A DNA stretch of 64,000 nt, taken from Pseudoclavibacter soli DSM 23366 (GTDB lineage Bacteria; Actinomycetota; Actinomycetes; Actinomycetales; Microbacteriaceae). Shown here piece by piece: positions 42,770-51,777 of the stretch; positions within the stretch are counted from its first letter, which is position 1; each line of letters begins with the position of its first letter. A model generated the notes under the pieces. It did no database searches. It was given only the letters and a program-made list of their open reading frames with translations, and had not been told where the DNA came from. The DNA is taken from NCBI RefSeq assembly GCF_000423505.1, contig NZ_AUIC01000005.1, positions 62,001-126,000 on the forward strand, given 5' to 3'. The position numbers and the translations under genes were made by a program.

Positions 42770-43428
42770 TGATGAGCCGAGGCGTGTTCATCAGCGTCGA
42801 GGGCATCGACGGAGCTGGCAAGTCGTCGCGCATCCATCAGCTGGCGCTGGGGCTGCGCGAACAGGGGCACGAGGTGGTCGAAACGCTCGAACCGGGAGCG
42901 ACCGCACTCGGCCGCGAACTGCGTGAGCTGCTGCTGCATACTGAGGGGCCAATTGCGTCACGCACAGAGGCACTGCTCTACGCGGCTGATCGTGCTCAGC
43001 ACGTCGCCGAGGTCGTCGAACCGGCGCTGGCACGTGGCGCAGTGGTCATCTCCGACCGCTACCTCGACTCGTCTGTGGCTTACCAGGGCGGTGGGCGCGA
43101 ACTCAGCGCCCGTGAGATCCGTGAGCTGTCGCTCTGGGCGACCGGTGGGCTGCTGCCCGACCTGAGCATCCTGCTCGACCTGCCGGTGCCCACCGCGCTG
43201 GCTCGTGTGGCTGGCGGCGCCGGGGCGCCCGATCGCCTCGAGCGCGAGCACATCGACTTTCACCAGCGTGTGCGTGACGCCTTTCTGCGCTTCGCCGCAG
43301 CCGAGCCCGAGCGGTTCCGTGTGGTCTCGGCCGATCAGGTTCCAGAGCGGGTGGATGCGCAGGTGCGGCAGGCGGTCGACGAATGGTTCGCTGCCGAGGC
43401 CGCCGTGGGTGTCAGAGGCGACCGATAG
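42769..43428 (+). CDS. tmk: Thymidylate kinase
   Basis: A 219-residue kinase that makes dTDP from dTMP. It shows the P-loop VEGIDGAGKSS, the DR(Y) motif SDRYLDSSVAYQG and the LID region DRLEREHIDFHQRVRDAF. The topA stop and the tmk start share bases (TGATG), with further in-frame starts at 42766 and 42772. It precedes holB by 10 bases, so nucleotide supply and replication are encoded together. Confidence 0.95.
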   Translation: MMSRGVFISVEGIDGAGKSSRIHQLALGLREQGHEVVETLEPGATALGRELRELLLHTEGPIASRTEALLYAADRAQHVAEVVEPALARGAVVISDRYLDSSVAYQGGGRELSAREIRELSLWATGGLLPDLSILLDLPVPTALARVAGGAGAPDRLEREHIDFHQRVRDAFLRFAAAEPERFRVVSADQVPERVDAQVRQAVDEWFAAEAAVGVRGDR

Positions 43429-43431
43429 ACT
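43426..43431 (+). promoter_or_regulatory. -10 box TAGACT for holB
   Basis: TAGACT overlaps the tmk stop codon and ends 7 bases before the holB ATG at 43439, giving holB its own possible leaderless promoter. Confidence 0.5.
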
Positions 43432-43438
43432 GACCCCC

Positions 43439-44587
43439 ATGGATGCCTTCGACGATTTGGTAGGGCAGGCTCGAGTCGTCGAGATGCTGCGCCACACCAG
43501 CGCGCACGCCGAAGACCCGCAGGTCATGACCCATGCGTGGCTGTTCACCGGGCCGGCCGGCTCAGGGCGGTCAAAGGCGGCGATTGCCTTTGCCGCCGAG
43601 CTGCAGGCTGCTGCTGCGCAAGACCCAGATCGACAGCGCCAACTGGTCGCAGCGGGCACGCACCCTGACGTCACCGTACTGCACACCGAAAACGTGCTGA
43701 TCAAGCGCGAAGAGGTCACCAAGATGCTGCGCACCGCGCAGATGTCGCCGTCGATGGGCCACTGGCGCATCCAGATCATCGAAGACGCCGACCGCATGAC
43801 CGAGTCCACCTCGAACTTTCTGCTCAAAGACATCGAAGAACCGCCAGACCACACCGTCTGGATCCTCTGCGCACCCAGCGATGCCGATCTGCTGCCGACC
43901 ATCAGATCGCGAGCCCGCGTTGTGCGGCTCGACACCCCCACGCCTCAAGAGGTCGCCGACCTATTGGTACGGCGTGACGGCGTCGACCCCGAGCGTGCCC
44001 TGATCAGTGCCACGGTTGCGCAGTCTCACGTGGGCATGGCTCGCCGGTTGGCCACCGACTCCGATGCGCGTCAGCGTCGCGCCGAGACCATGCAGGCGTT
44101 GCTGGGCATCACGTCGCTGTCTGCGGCACTCGATGTGTCGCGCCGGCTGCTCGCCCTCGCCAAAGACGACGCCGAGGCGCTGTTGGGCGATGCCGAGGCG
44201 ACCGAGCGAGCACGACTGCTGCGCCAGATGGGTCTCGGACCCGATGATCGCGTGCCGCCTCGGCTGCGCGGGCAGCTGCGCGAAGCCGAAGATGACGCCA
44301 AGCGGCGGCGCAAACGCGCGCTCGTCGACGGGGTCGATCGAGTGCTCACCGACGCACAGGCGTTGCTGCGCGACGCGTTGTTGCTGTCATTGGGGTCTGG
44401 CGAGGCGCTGATCAACGTCGACGTGGCAGAAGGCGTCGCCGAATTCGCCGCTCGCCGCAATGCGGCTCAACTGCTGTCGGCCATCGACGCCATCGACGAG
44501 GCGCGTCAGCAGCTTCGGCGCAACGTGCCGCCTGCACTCGCCCTTGATGCCTTCTTGGTCACGATGATTCCGGGGGTGCTTCGGTGA
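43439..44587 (+). CDS. holB: DNA polymerase III delta-prime subunit
   Basis: A 382-residue clamp-loader subunit. It starts MDAFDDLVGQARVVEMLR and has the degenerate P-loop FTGPAGSGRSKAA, where Arg replaces Lys, as is normal for delta-prime, which does not hydrolyse ATP. LKDIEEPPDHTVWIL and the SRC-like PTIRSRARVVRL follow. The ATG at 43439 has TAGACT 7 bases upstream. It overlaps the lipoprotein gene by 4 bases (GTGA). Confidence 0.93.
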   Translation: MDAFDDLVGQARVVEMLRHTSAHAEDPQVMTHAWLFTGPAGSGRSKAAIAFAAELQAAAAQDPDRQRQLVAAGTHPDVTVLHTENVLIKREEVTKMLRTAQMSPSMGHWRIQIIEDADRMTESTSNFLLKDIEEPPDHTVWILCAPSDADLLPTIRSRARVVRLDTPTPQEVADLLVRRDGVDPERALISATVAQSHVGMARRLATDSDARQRRAETMQALLGITSLSAALDVSRRLLALAKDDAEALLGDAEATERARLLRQMGLGPDDRVPPRLRGQLREAEDDAKRRRKRALVDGVDRVLTDAQALLRDALLLSLGSGEALINVDVAEGVAEFAARRNAAQLLSAIDAIDEARQQLRRNVPPALALDAFLVTMIPGVLR

Positions 44588-46116
44588 GGCAAGGTCAGCA
44601 GCTGCGTCGGTTGTGGGTGGCACTGACACTGGCGGTGGCGGTCAGTGCAGCTGGCTGCGCTCCGGTTTCTTCGAGTTCTGCTTCGAACTCGACCGAGACC
44701 GTCGACTCTGACCTCGTGAGCTTCTACGATCAGCAGCTGCGCTGGAGCAGTTGCGGCGACGATTCTCAATGTGCCGACATGACGGTGCCGCTCGACTGGG
44801 CCGAGCCCACCGGAGACACCATCCAGATCGCCGTCACCAGGCACCAGTCCGGCTCGTCGAACGGCCGGGCTCTGGTCATGAACCCGGGCGGCCCAGGCGC
44901 AGCCAGCCTCGACTATGTGCGCGTGCAGCAGTATCGCGATTACTTCTTCGGAGATGCGCTGAGCAACGCCTTCGACTTGGTCACCTTCGACCCGCGCGGC
45001 GTCGGCGAGTCAACAGCTGTGCGCTGCTACGACGCTGCCGACACCGACAGCTACCTGTTCGATCTGCCCGAGAACGCTCGGGGCACCGATGCCTACATCG
45101 CCGAGGTGACGCAAGCGGCCGAGGCATTCGGGCAGGCATGCGTCGACAACACCGGCGCCCTGCTGGGGCATGTTGACACTGCGAGCGTCGCCCGCGACCT
45201 CGACGTTCTGCGTGCGGTGCTCGGGCAGTCAACCCTCAACTATCTGGGGTATTCGTACGGCACTCGCATCGGCTCTTCGTATGCTGAGCTGTTTCCCGAG
45301 CAAGTCGGCGCGTTTGTGCTCGATGGGGCCATCGACCCATCGCTGAGCGCCGAAGATACCTTGGTCGAACAGGTCAGCGGATTCGACCAGGCCACGAGAT
45401 CGTTCCTCTCCGACTGCCTGCAGGCCACATCGTGCCCGTTCAGCGCGAGTGATGCAGATGGGGCGGCCACCCAGCTTGCCGCCCTCGTTTCAGCGCTCGA
45501 CGATCAACCGCTGCAGGCTGATGACGGGCGACGACTGGGGTCGTCATCCATGCTCACCGCGATCAGCGCCGCGCTGTACAGCCGTCTGCAGTGGCCGACC
45601 CTGCGCAAGGCCATCACTCAGGTGCAACAGGGCAATGCAGACCTGGCCATGCAGCTGGTCGACTCGTACTACGGTCGCACCGACGGCACCTACGACGACA
45701 ACTCCTTCGAAGCGCAGCAGGCGGTCAACTGCCTCGACTTGCCCACCGACCACAGCGAGGGAGCCGGGGAGCGGCTGAGCGAGCGGCTGCGCCAGGCGAG
45801 CAGCATTTTCGGCCCGTTCTACGCCGACGGAACCACCATGTGCCTCGGCTGGCCAGAGTCAGCCACCGGCACCGCGCATCGCGTCACCGCCGACGGCGCC
45901 GCCCCCATCATGGTCATCGGCACCACGGGCGACCCGGCAACCCCATATGCCTGGGCAGAGTCGCTGGCAGATCAACTGTCTTCGGGGTTCTTGGTGACGA
46001 ATGTAGGTGAAGGCCACACCGCGTATCGTGCCCTTGCCTCGACCTGCATCACCAATGCAGTCGAGAGCTTCTTGGTCGATGGCACCAAGCCGCAAGACGA
46101 TCTGCGCTGCACCTGA
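44584..46116 (+). CDS. TAP-like alpha/beta-hydrolase lipoprotein
   Basis: A 510-residue secreted hydrolase. The signal peptide ends in a lipobox VSAAGC (about residues 17-22), so it is probably a lipoprotein. The alpha/beta-hydrolase core has ALVMNPGGPGAAS, FDPRGVGEST and the nucleophile Ser in GYSYGT (about 225); the Asp and His lie in TTGDPATP and VGEGHTAY of the C-terminal TAP-like region. Related actinobacterial enzymes release tripeptides from peptides. It is coupled to holB by GTGA. Confidence 0.88.
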   Translation: MRQGQQLRRLWVALTLAVAVSAAGCAPVSSSSASNSTETVDSDLVSFYDQQLRWSSCGDDSQCADMTVPLDWAEPTGDTIQIAVTRHQSGSSNGRALVMNPGGPGAASLDYVRVQQYRDYFFGDALSNAFDLVTFDPRGVGESTAVRCYDAADTDSYLFDLPENARGTDAYIAEVTQAAEAFGQACVDNTGALLGHVDTASVARDLDVLRAVLGQSTLNYLGYSYGTRIGSSYAELFPEQVGAFVLDGAIDPSLSAEDTLVEQVSGFDQATRSFLSDCLQATSCPFSASDADGAATQLAALVSALDDQPLQADDGRRLGSSSMLTAISAALYSRLQWPTLRKAITQVQQGNADLAMQLVDSYYGRTDGTYDDNSFEAQQAVNCLDLPTDHSEGAGERLSERLRQASSIFGPFYADGTTMCLGWPESATGTAHRVTADGAAPIMVIGTTGDPATPYAWAESLADQLSSGFLVTNVGEGHTAYRALASTCITNAVESFLVDGTKPQDDLRCT

Positions 46117-46150
46117 TAAACTGTTCCGCGGCGCTTCTCGCAGGCGCTTG

Positions 46151-46223
46151 GCCACCTTAGCTCAGTCGGTAGAGCACTTCACTCGTAATGAAGGGGTCGC
46201 GGGTTCAATTCCCGCAGGTGGCT
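46151..46223 (+). tRNA. tRNA-Thr (CGT)
   Basis: A 73-base tRNA with acceptor GCCACCT paired to AGGTGGC. The anticodon stem CTTCA/TGAAG encloses CTCGTAA (anticodon CGT). CCA follows at 46224-46226, encoded here although not in tRNA-Thr(GGT). Confidence 0.95.
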
Positions 46224-46249
46224 CCACATCAGACTGGCGCAATATTCAG

Positions 46250-46275
46250 AGGCCTCGGGGTTCCGGGGGCCTTCT
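46250..46275 (+). terminator. Terminator after tRNA-Thr
   Basis: AGGCCTCGG and CCGGGGGCCT pair imperfectly and are followed by TCTT. It fits the end of the tRNA transcript. Confidence 0.55.
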
Positions 46276-46302
46276 TGCTGCCCCCATGAGCGTCGCCGCA
46301 CG

Positions 46303-46380
46303 CTCGTTGGTCAGGATGCGTCGTCGCTGGTCAGTAGCGGGCCTGTTTGTGGCGAGTGAGCGCACGCCGTGACCAACGAG
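46303..46380. repeat. 11-bp inverted repeat, unassigned
   Basis: CTCGTTGGTCA at 46303-46313 is the exact complement of TGACCAACGAG at 46370-46380, with 56 bases between. No gene fits the region. Its role is unknown. Confidence 0.5.
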
Positions 46381-46390
46381 GGCGCGTGGC

Positions 46391-46423
46391 AAAAGGGCGA
46401 GCACCCCGAAGGATGCCCGCCCT
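46391..46423 (-). terminator. Terminator after prpE
   Basis: On the minus strand AGGGCGGGCATCC and GGGTGCTCGCCCT form a stem around TTCG, followed by TTTTGCC. It ends the prpE transcript 18 bases after the stop. Confidence 0.85.
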
Positions 46424-46441
46424 GTGGCTACGCGCGTCAGA

Positions 46442-48403
46442 TCAGGCCACGCCGGCCTTGTCGCGTTCGTAGTTGTGCACGGCGATCTGCACCTGGGTCA
46501 GCACCGCGGTGTCTTCGATGGTCGGCGGCACGATCAGCTTCTCTTCGTTGACGATCTGGCGCAGGTTCTTGCGCAGAATCTTGCCAGAGCGAGTCTTTGG
46601 CAGACCGTGAACGATGACCACGTCTTTGAACGCCGCCACGGGGCCGAGTTCGTCGCGCACCTTCTTGACCAGCTCTTTGCGCAGCGTGGCCTCGTCACTG
46701 TCGACGCCTGACTTCAGCACCACGAAGCCATAGGGCTTCTCGCCCTTGAGCTTGTCTGCGGCGCCCACGACGGCGGCCTCGGCGACTGCCGGATGCGCGG
46801 CCAAGATGCCTTCCATCTGACCGGTGCTCAAGCGGTGGCCGGCGACGTTGATCACATCGTCGGTGCGACCCATCACGTAGACGTAGCCCTCACGGTCGAC
46901 ATAGCCTGAGTCTCCGGTGAGGTAGTAGCCCGGGAAGGGCTTCAGGTAGCAGCGTGCGTAGCGCTTGTGGCGGCGCCACAGCGTGGTCAGCGTGCCCGGG
47001 GGCATCGGCTGCTTGATCACGATGTTGCCCTCGCCGAGATCGGGCACCGGGTTGCCCTCGTCGTCGACGACCTGCACGTTGTAGCCAGGGGTGCGCAGGC
47101 CCGAAGAACCGGCACGTGACTCGAGCTTCTGCAACCCCACGAAGTTGCCCGTGATGGCCCAGCCCGTCTCGGTCTGCCACCAGTGGTCGACCACGGTCGG
47201 GTGGATGTTCGCGACAGCCCAGTGATAGGTGTCGGGATCAGTGCGCTCACCGGCCAAGAACAGTGCCTGCAGTGACGAGAGATCGAACTGTTTGATCAGC
47301 TCGGCCTTCGGGTCTTCTTTGCGCACGGCGCGAATAGCGGTGGGTGCGGTGAAGAATGAACGCACACGGTGGCGCTCGATGATGCGCCAGAACTGTGCGG
47401 CGTCGGGGGTGCCGACAGGCTTGCCCTCATAAACCAGCGTGGTGGCGCCGGCGAGCAGCGGGCCGTAGATGATGTAGCTGTGGCCGACGACCCAGCCCAC
47501 GTCGGAGGCGGTCCACATGACCTGGCCGGCCTCGATGTTGTAGAGGTTCTTCATGGTCCAGGCGAGAGCGACGGCATAGCCACCCGAATCGCGCACCACG
47601 CCCTTGGGCGCACCAGTGGTGCCTGAGGTATAGAGGATGTACAACGGGTGCGTTGAGACCACCGGAACCGGATCGTGCGGTGCGGCGCGGGAGATCTCAT
47701 TATCCCAGTCGAACCACTCGGTCTCGATGAGATTGGCGACCCAATCGGTGCCGTCTTTGGCGCCGCCGGGAATCTCCGGGCGGTCTTTGACAATCACTGC
47801 GTCGACGAAGTGGTCGCACAGTGCCAGCGCCTCGGCCACGATGGGCAGGTACTCGACGATGCGGTTGGGCTCGATGCCGCCGTCAGCGGTGACAATGACC
47901 TTGGGCTTGGCGTCGTTGACGCGAGAGGCCAGCTCTTTGGCGGCGAACCCGCCGAACACCACCGAGTGCACGGCCCCCAGACGGGCACAGGCGAGCGCGG
48001 CGATGGTCGCCTCGGGAATCATCGGCATGTAGATGACCACTCGGTCGCCAAGGCCGACACCGTGGTCGGCGAGCACACCAGCGAAGCGGGCGACCTCGTC
48101 GCGCAGCTCGTTATAGGTGTACGTGCGTGACTTATCAGTGACTGCCGACTCGTAGATGAGCGCGGCCTGATCGCCACGGCCTGCCTCGATGTGACGGTCG
48201 AGGGCGTTGTATGCGACGTTGAGCGTGCCGTTGGGGAACCAGCTGTACTCTGGCTCGTTCGAAGTGTCGAGGGCCTGCGTGGGTTTCGAGTGCCAGTCGA
48301 TGGCCTTGGCGGCGTCGAGCCAGAACCCCTCGGGATCTTCGATGCTGCGCTGGTATGCCTGGCCGTACGCCCCGGCACGAACCTCGCTGCGGGTCACGTT
48401 CAT
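46442..48403 (-). CDS. prpE: Propionyl-CoA synthetase (PrpE/AMP-forming)
   Basis: A 653-residue AMP-forming acyl-CoA synthetase. It carries ILYTSGTTGAPKGVVRDSGGY over the P-loop region, then SDVGWVVGHSYIIYGPLLAG, and the catalytic Lys near the end in TRSGKILRK (about 611). The run ALAWTMKNLYNIEAG is closer to propionyl-CoA synthetase than to acetyl-CoA synthetase, and the divergent prp operon supports that use. Acetate cannot be excluded. GAGGAGG precedes the ATG at 48403. Confidence 0.87.
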   Translation of the reverse strand: MNVTRSEVRAGAYGQAYQRSIEDPEGFWLDAAKAIDWHSKPTQALDTSNEPEYSWFPNGTLNVAYNALDRHIEAGRGDQAALIYESAVTDKSRTYTYNELRDEVARFAGVLADHGVGLGDRVVIYMPMIPEATIAALACARLGAVHSVVFGGFAAKELASRVNDAKPKVIVTADGGIEPNRIVEYLPIVAEALALCDHFVDAVIVKDRPEIPGGAKDGTDWVANLIETEWFDWDNEISRAAPHDPVPVVSTHPLYILYTSGTTGAPKGVVRDSGGYAVALAWTMKNLYNIEAGQVMWTASDVGWVVGHSYIIYGPLLAGATTLVYEGKPVGTPDAAQFWRIIERHRVRSFFTAPTAIRAVRKEDPKAELIKQFDLSSLQALFLAGERTDPDTYHWAVANIHPTVVDHWWQTETGWAITGNFVGLQKLESRAGSSGLRTPGYNVQVVDDEGNPVPDLGEGNIVIKQPMPPGTLTTLWRRHKRYARCYLKPFPGYYLTGDSGYVDREGYVYVMGRTDDVINVAGHRLSTGQMEGILAAHPAVAEAAVVGAADKLKGEKPYGFVVLKSGVDSDEATLRKELVKKVRDELGPVAAFKDVVIVHGLPKTRSGKILRKNLRQIVNEEKLIVPPTIEDTAVLTQVQIAVHNYERDKAGVA

Positions 48404-48487
48404 CGTGCTGCCTCCTCATTGAGTGCGATCATTCGAGGATGCGAGCACGACGGCTCTGTGGCGCTGCATCCTCGAAGCGTTGCCACG

Positions 48488-48515
48488 AATATAACACAAC
48501 TTCTGTATACACAAG
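48488..48515. promoter_or_regulatory. GntR-type operator 1 and prpE -10 region
   Basis: CTTCTGTATACACAAG at 48500-48515 is a palindrome with one mismatch, centred on TGTATACA. On the minus strand, TATATT at 48488-48493 lies just downstream and may be the prpE -10 box, so binding here could block prpE. Confidence 0.65.
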
Positions 48516-48561
48516 TGCCAAAAAGTGCGACTTCATTGCCAGATTCTCCCGCCACGGGGGA

Positions 48562-48579
48562 TTTTGTGTATACACTGAA
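48562..48579. promoter_or_regulatory. GntR-type operator 2
   Basis: GTGTATACAC at 48566-48575 is a perfect 10-bp palindrome, flanked by TTTT and TGAAG. The centre is 63 bp from operator 1, about six helical turns. Confidence 0.65.
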
Positions 48580-48612
48580 GGCGATCGTGCGAAGGTGACG
48601 AAAGGAAGTGAC

Positions 48613-49311
48613 ATGCGTGCTGGCGATAAGGCGTATGTCACGCTTCGTGATGAGATCACCAACGGAGACCTCGCCGCCGGCACGCCGCTGGGCGAGGTCG
48701 AGCAGGCACTGCGCTTGGGCATTTCCCGCACACCCGTACGTGAGGCGCTTCGTCGTCTGATCAGTGAAGGTCTGGCTGTCAAAGGTGCGCGAGAGGTCGT
48801 CGTCTCTGAGGTATCGCTCGAGAACATCAGCGAACTCTACGAGGTGCGCCAGGCGCTTGAATCGCAGGCCGCACGCCTGGCAGCTCGTCACCGCGACGTC
48901 ACAGTGTTCCGGGCCCTGCTGGCCGACTTCGCGCGGGTGGGCGATCTGCTCAATGCCGAAGACCACACCCGCCGTGAATACTACGAACTCGTCGAGCGCT
49001 TCGACACGGCCATCGACGACGCCGTCGGCAATCCATATTTAGTGGCCGCCATGACCACTGTGCGCACGCACTTGGCGCGAGTGCGCCACTTGGCCCGCTC
49101 AGACCGCGACCGCCTGCTCGAGGCCGCTCGCGAGCATGCGCTCATCGTGCAGGCCATCATCGATGGCGACGAGCAGCTGGCCGCCGACGCCACGCACGTG
49201 CACCTCTACCGCAGCCTTGCCCACCGCCTGACCAAGGCGAGTGCGCTGAAAGATCCCACCCGCGCTGAGTCCGTCAGCCCAGATGAAGGAGATGCACGTG
49301 AAACTGCATGA
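48613..49311 (+). CDS. GntR-family regulator (FadR/FCD subfamily) of the prp genes
   Basis: A 232-residue repressor-type regulator. The winged-helix domain has [21 protein letters not shown] and RLISEGL (about 25-55). The FCD ligand domain begins [19 protein letters not shown] and contains the usual Asp/His region. It probably senses a propionate-pathway acid or CoA ester and controls both prpE and prpDBC. AAAGGAA precedes the ATG at 48613. Its 3' end overlaps prpD by 14 bases. Confidence 0.85.
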   Translation: MRAGDKAYVTLRDEITNGDLAAGTPLGEVEQALRLGISRTPVREALRRLISEGLAVKGAREVVVSEVSLENISELYEVRQALESQAARLAARHRDVTVFRALLADFARVGDLLNAEDHTRREYYELVERFDTAIDDAVGNPYLVAAMTTVRTHLARVRHLARSDRDRLLEAAREHALIVQAIIDGDEQLAADATHVHLYRSLAHRLTKASALKDPTRAESVSPDEGDARETA

Positions 49312-50836
49312 TGTCCGTGTTTACAAGAGCGAAGAGAGCCTGCCCCGCGAGCAGCAGCTGGCCTGGAAGATCGCCGAGGTCGCCGCTGACCCCGTCGAGG
49401 TTACCCAGGAGGTGACCGATCAGGTCATCAACCGCGTGATCGACAACGCCTCGGTCGCCGCTGCATCGCTGCTGCGTGGCCCGATTGTCGCCGCCCGCGC
49501 GCAGGCGAAGGCTCACCCGATCAGCAACGGTGGAGGCTCGACCGTTTTTGGTCTGCCCGTGCCCGACCGCTTCTCGCCGGAATGGGCCGCTTGGGCCAAC
49601 GGTGTGGCAGTGCGCGAGCTCGACTACCACGACACCTTCCTTGCTGCTGAGTACTCGCACCCCGGCGACAACATCCCCGCGATCGTTGCTGTCGCTCAGC
49701 ACGTCAACGGCAAGGGCAGCCGTCAGGTGACCGGCCACGACGTCGTGCGCGGCATCGCCACCGGCTACGAGATTCAGGTCGACCTGACCAAGGCCATCGA
49801 TCTGCACTCGCACAAGATCGACCACATCGCCCACCTCGGCCCGTCGATCGCCGCCGGTCTCGGCACCCTGCTGCACCTCGACCCCGAGGTCATCTTCCAG
49901 GCCATCGGCCAGGCGCTGCACACCACCACTCAGACGCGCCAGTCGCGTAAGGGCCAGATCTCGACCTGGAAGTCGCACGCTCCGGCGTTCGCCGGCAAGC
50001 AGGCCGTTGAGGCCGTCGACCGTGCCCTGCGCGGCCAGACCAGCCCTGAGCCGATCTGGGAAGGCGAAGACGGCGTCATCGCCTGGCTGCTCGGCGGCCC
50101 CGAGGCGCTCTACCACGTGCCGCTGCCCGAGGCAGGCGAGGCCAAGCGCGGCATCCTCGACACCTACACCAAAGAGCACTCGGCCGAGTACCAGGCGCAG
50201 GCCTGGATCGACCTGGCGCGTCGCCTGCACAACGAGCACCCTGAGCTCACCGACCCGAAGAACATCAAGTCGATTGTGCTGCACACCTCGAACCACACGC
50301 ACATCGTGATCGGTTCGGGTGCCAACGACCCGCAGAAGTACGACCCCACCGCGACTCGCGAGACCCTCGACCACTCAGTGCCCTACATCTTCGCCGTGGC
50401 GCTGCAAGATGGCGGCTGGGATCACGTGGCCTCTTACACCCCGGAGCGCGCTGGCCGTCCCGACACCGTCGAGCTGTGGCACAAGATCACCACGACCGAA
50501 GATGACGACTGGACCCGTCGCTACCACTCGATCGACCCGGCTGAGAAGGCCTTCGGCGGCCGCGCTGAGATCGAGCTGACCGATGGCGGCCACATCACCG
50601 CCGAGATCGCCGTTGCCGACGCGCACCCGCTGGGCGCTCGTCCGTTCGCCCGCGACAACTACATCGCGAAGTTCAAGAAGCTTGCCGAGCCCGTGCTCGA
50701 GGCCAGCGAGATCGAGCGCTTCCTCGACGTGGCTCAGCGTCTCGATACGCTGAAGCCTGAGGAGCTCGGCCAGCTGACCATCGTCGCCAAGCCCGGCCTG
50801 CTCGAGAGCGTGACTGATCCGGAGGGAATCTTCTAA
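49298..50836 (+). CDS. prpD: 2-Methylcitrate dehydratase (MmgE/PrpD)
   Basis: A 512-residue MmgE/PrpD dehydratase that converts 2-methylcitrate to 2-methyl-cis-aconitate. It contains [20 protein letters not shown], which supplies His and Asp residues at the active site, and [20 protein letters not shown]. The GTG at 49298 follows AAGGAG by 6 bases, which is better than an in-frame ATG at 49283. It overlaps prpB by one base (TAATG). The run gntR-prpD-prpB-prpC forms the methylcitrate operon. Confidence 0.92.
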   Translation: MKLHDVRVYKSEESLPREQQLAWKIAEVAADPVEVTQEVTDQVINRVIDNASVAAASLLRGPIVAARAQAKAHPISNGGGSTVFGLPVPDRFSPEWAAWANGVAVRELDYHDTFLAAEYSHPGDNIPAIVAVAQHVNGKGSRQVTGHDVVRGIATGYEIQVDLTKAIDLHSHKIDHIAHLGPSIAAGLGTLLHLDPEVIFQAIGQALHTTTQTRQSRKGQISTWKSHAPAFAGKQAVEAVDRALRGQTSPEPIWEGEDGVIAWLLGGPEALYHVPLPEAGEAKRGILDTYTKEHSAEYQAQAWIDLARRLHNEHPELTDPKNIKSIVLHTSNHTHIVIGSGANDPQKYDPTATRETLDHSVPYIFAVALQDGGWDHVASYTPERAGRPDTVELWHKITTTEDDDWTRRYHSIDPAEKAFGGRAEIELTDGGHITAEIAVADAHPLGARPFARDNYIAKFKKLAEPVLEASEIERFLDVAQRLDTLKPEELGQLTIVAKPGLLESVTDPEGIF

Positions 50837-51747
50837 TGCTGTATTCCAAAGTCACTCCTGAGGCCAAGCGTCGCGCATTCCGCGAGGGGCTGGCCAGCGG
50901 CGAGCTGCAGCGCTTTCCCGGTGCCTACAACGCACTGACCGCAAAGCTCATCCAGCGCAAGGGGTTCGAGGGCGTCTACGCCTCGGGCGGCGTGCTGGCC
51001 AACGATCTTGGCCTGCCCGATATCGGCCTCACCACGCTGAGCGAGGTGGCCGGTCGCACGGCGACCTACGCGCGCGCCACCGATCTGCCGGTGCTCGTCG
51101 ACGGCGACACCGGCTTCGGTGAGCCGCTCAACGTGGCCCGCACCATCCAGGCGCTCGAAGATGCCGGCGTCGCCGGCACGCACATCGAAGATCAGATCAA
51201 CCCGAAGCGGTGTGGTCACCTCGACGGCAAGTCGGTCGTTGACCAGGGCACGGCGGTCAACCGCATTCGTGCTGCGGTCGAGGCTCGTCGCGATCCGAAC
51301 TTCGTGATCCTGGCGCGCACCGACATCCGCTCGGTCGAGGGGCTCGACGCGGCGATCGATCGTGCCAAGGCGCTGATCGACGCTGGCGCCGACGGCATCT
51401 TCCCCGAGGCGCTGCGCGACATCGGTGAGTTCGAGGCGTTCCGCGCCGCGATCGACGCCCCGCTGCTGGCGAACATCACCGAGTTCGGCAAGAGCGAGCT
51501 GTTCACCAACCAGCAGCTCACCGATCTCGGCTACAACATCGTGATCTACCCGGTGTCGCTGCAGCGCTTGGCGCTGGGTGCGGCCGAGCGTGGTCTCGAT
51601 GCGATCGTCAACGAGGGCAGCCTGCGTTCGCAGGTCGAGTTCATGCAGACCCGCGCTGACCTCTACGATCTGGTCGACTACCCCGCCTACAGCGAGTTCG
51701 ATTCGTCGGTGTTCAACTTCGACGTCGAGCGCGACAACTACCACTGA
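50836..51747 (+). CDS. prpB: 2-Methylisocitrate lyase
   Basis: A 303-residue lyase that splits 2-methylisocitrate into pyruvate and succinate. It has FEGVYASGG, VDGDTGFGEP with metal-binding Asp residues, and the catalytic Cys in INPKRCGHLDGK, the methylisocitrate/isocitrate lyase pattern. The length fits the short PrpB type rather than isocitrate lyase. Expression is coupled to prpD. Confidence 0.93.
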   Translation: MLYSKVTPEAKRRAFREGLASGELQRFPGAYNALTAKLIQRKGFEGVYASGGVLANDLGLPDIGLTTLSEVAGRTATYARATDLPVLVDGDTGFGEPLNVARTIQALEDAGVAGTHIEDQINPKRCGHLDGKSVVDQGTAVNRIRAAVEARRDPNFVILARTDIRSVEGLDAAIDRAKALIDAGADGIFPEALRDIGEFEAFRAAIDAPLLANITEFGKSELFTNQQLTDLGYNIVIYPVSLQRLALGAAERGLDAIVNEGSLRSQVEFMQTRADLYDLVDYPAYSEFDSSVFNFDVERDNYH

Positions 51748-51777
51748 TCCGCTGACCATCTGCAAGGAGGCAGAACA

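Noticed and set aside
46287-46373. Possible 28-codon gene between tRNA-Thr and the prpE terminator
   Set aside because: No Shine-Dalgarno, no promoter and a low-complexity Arg-rich product.
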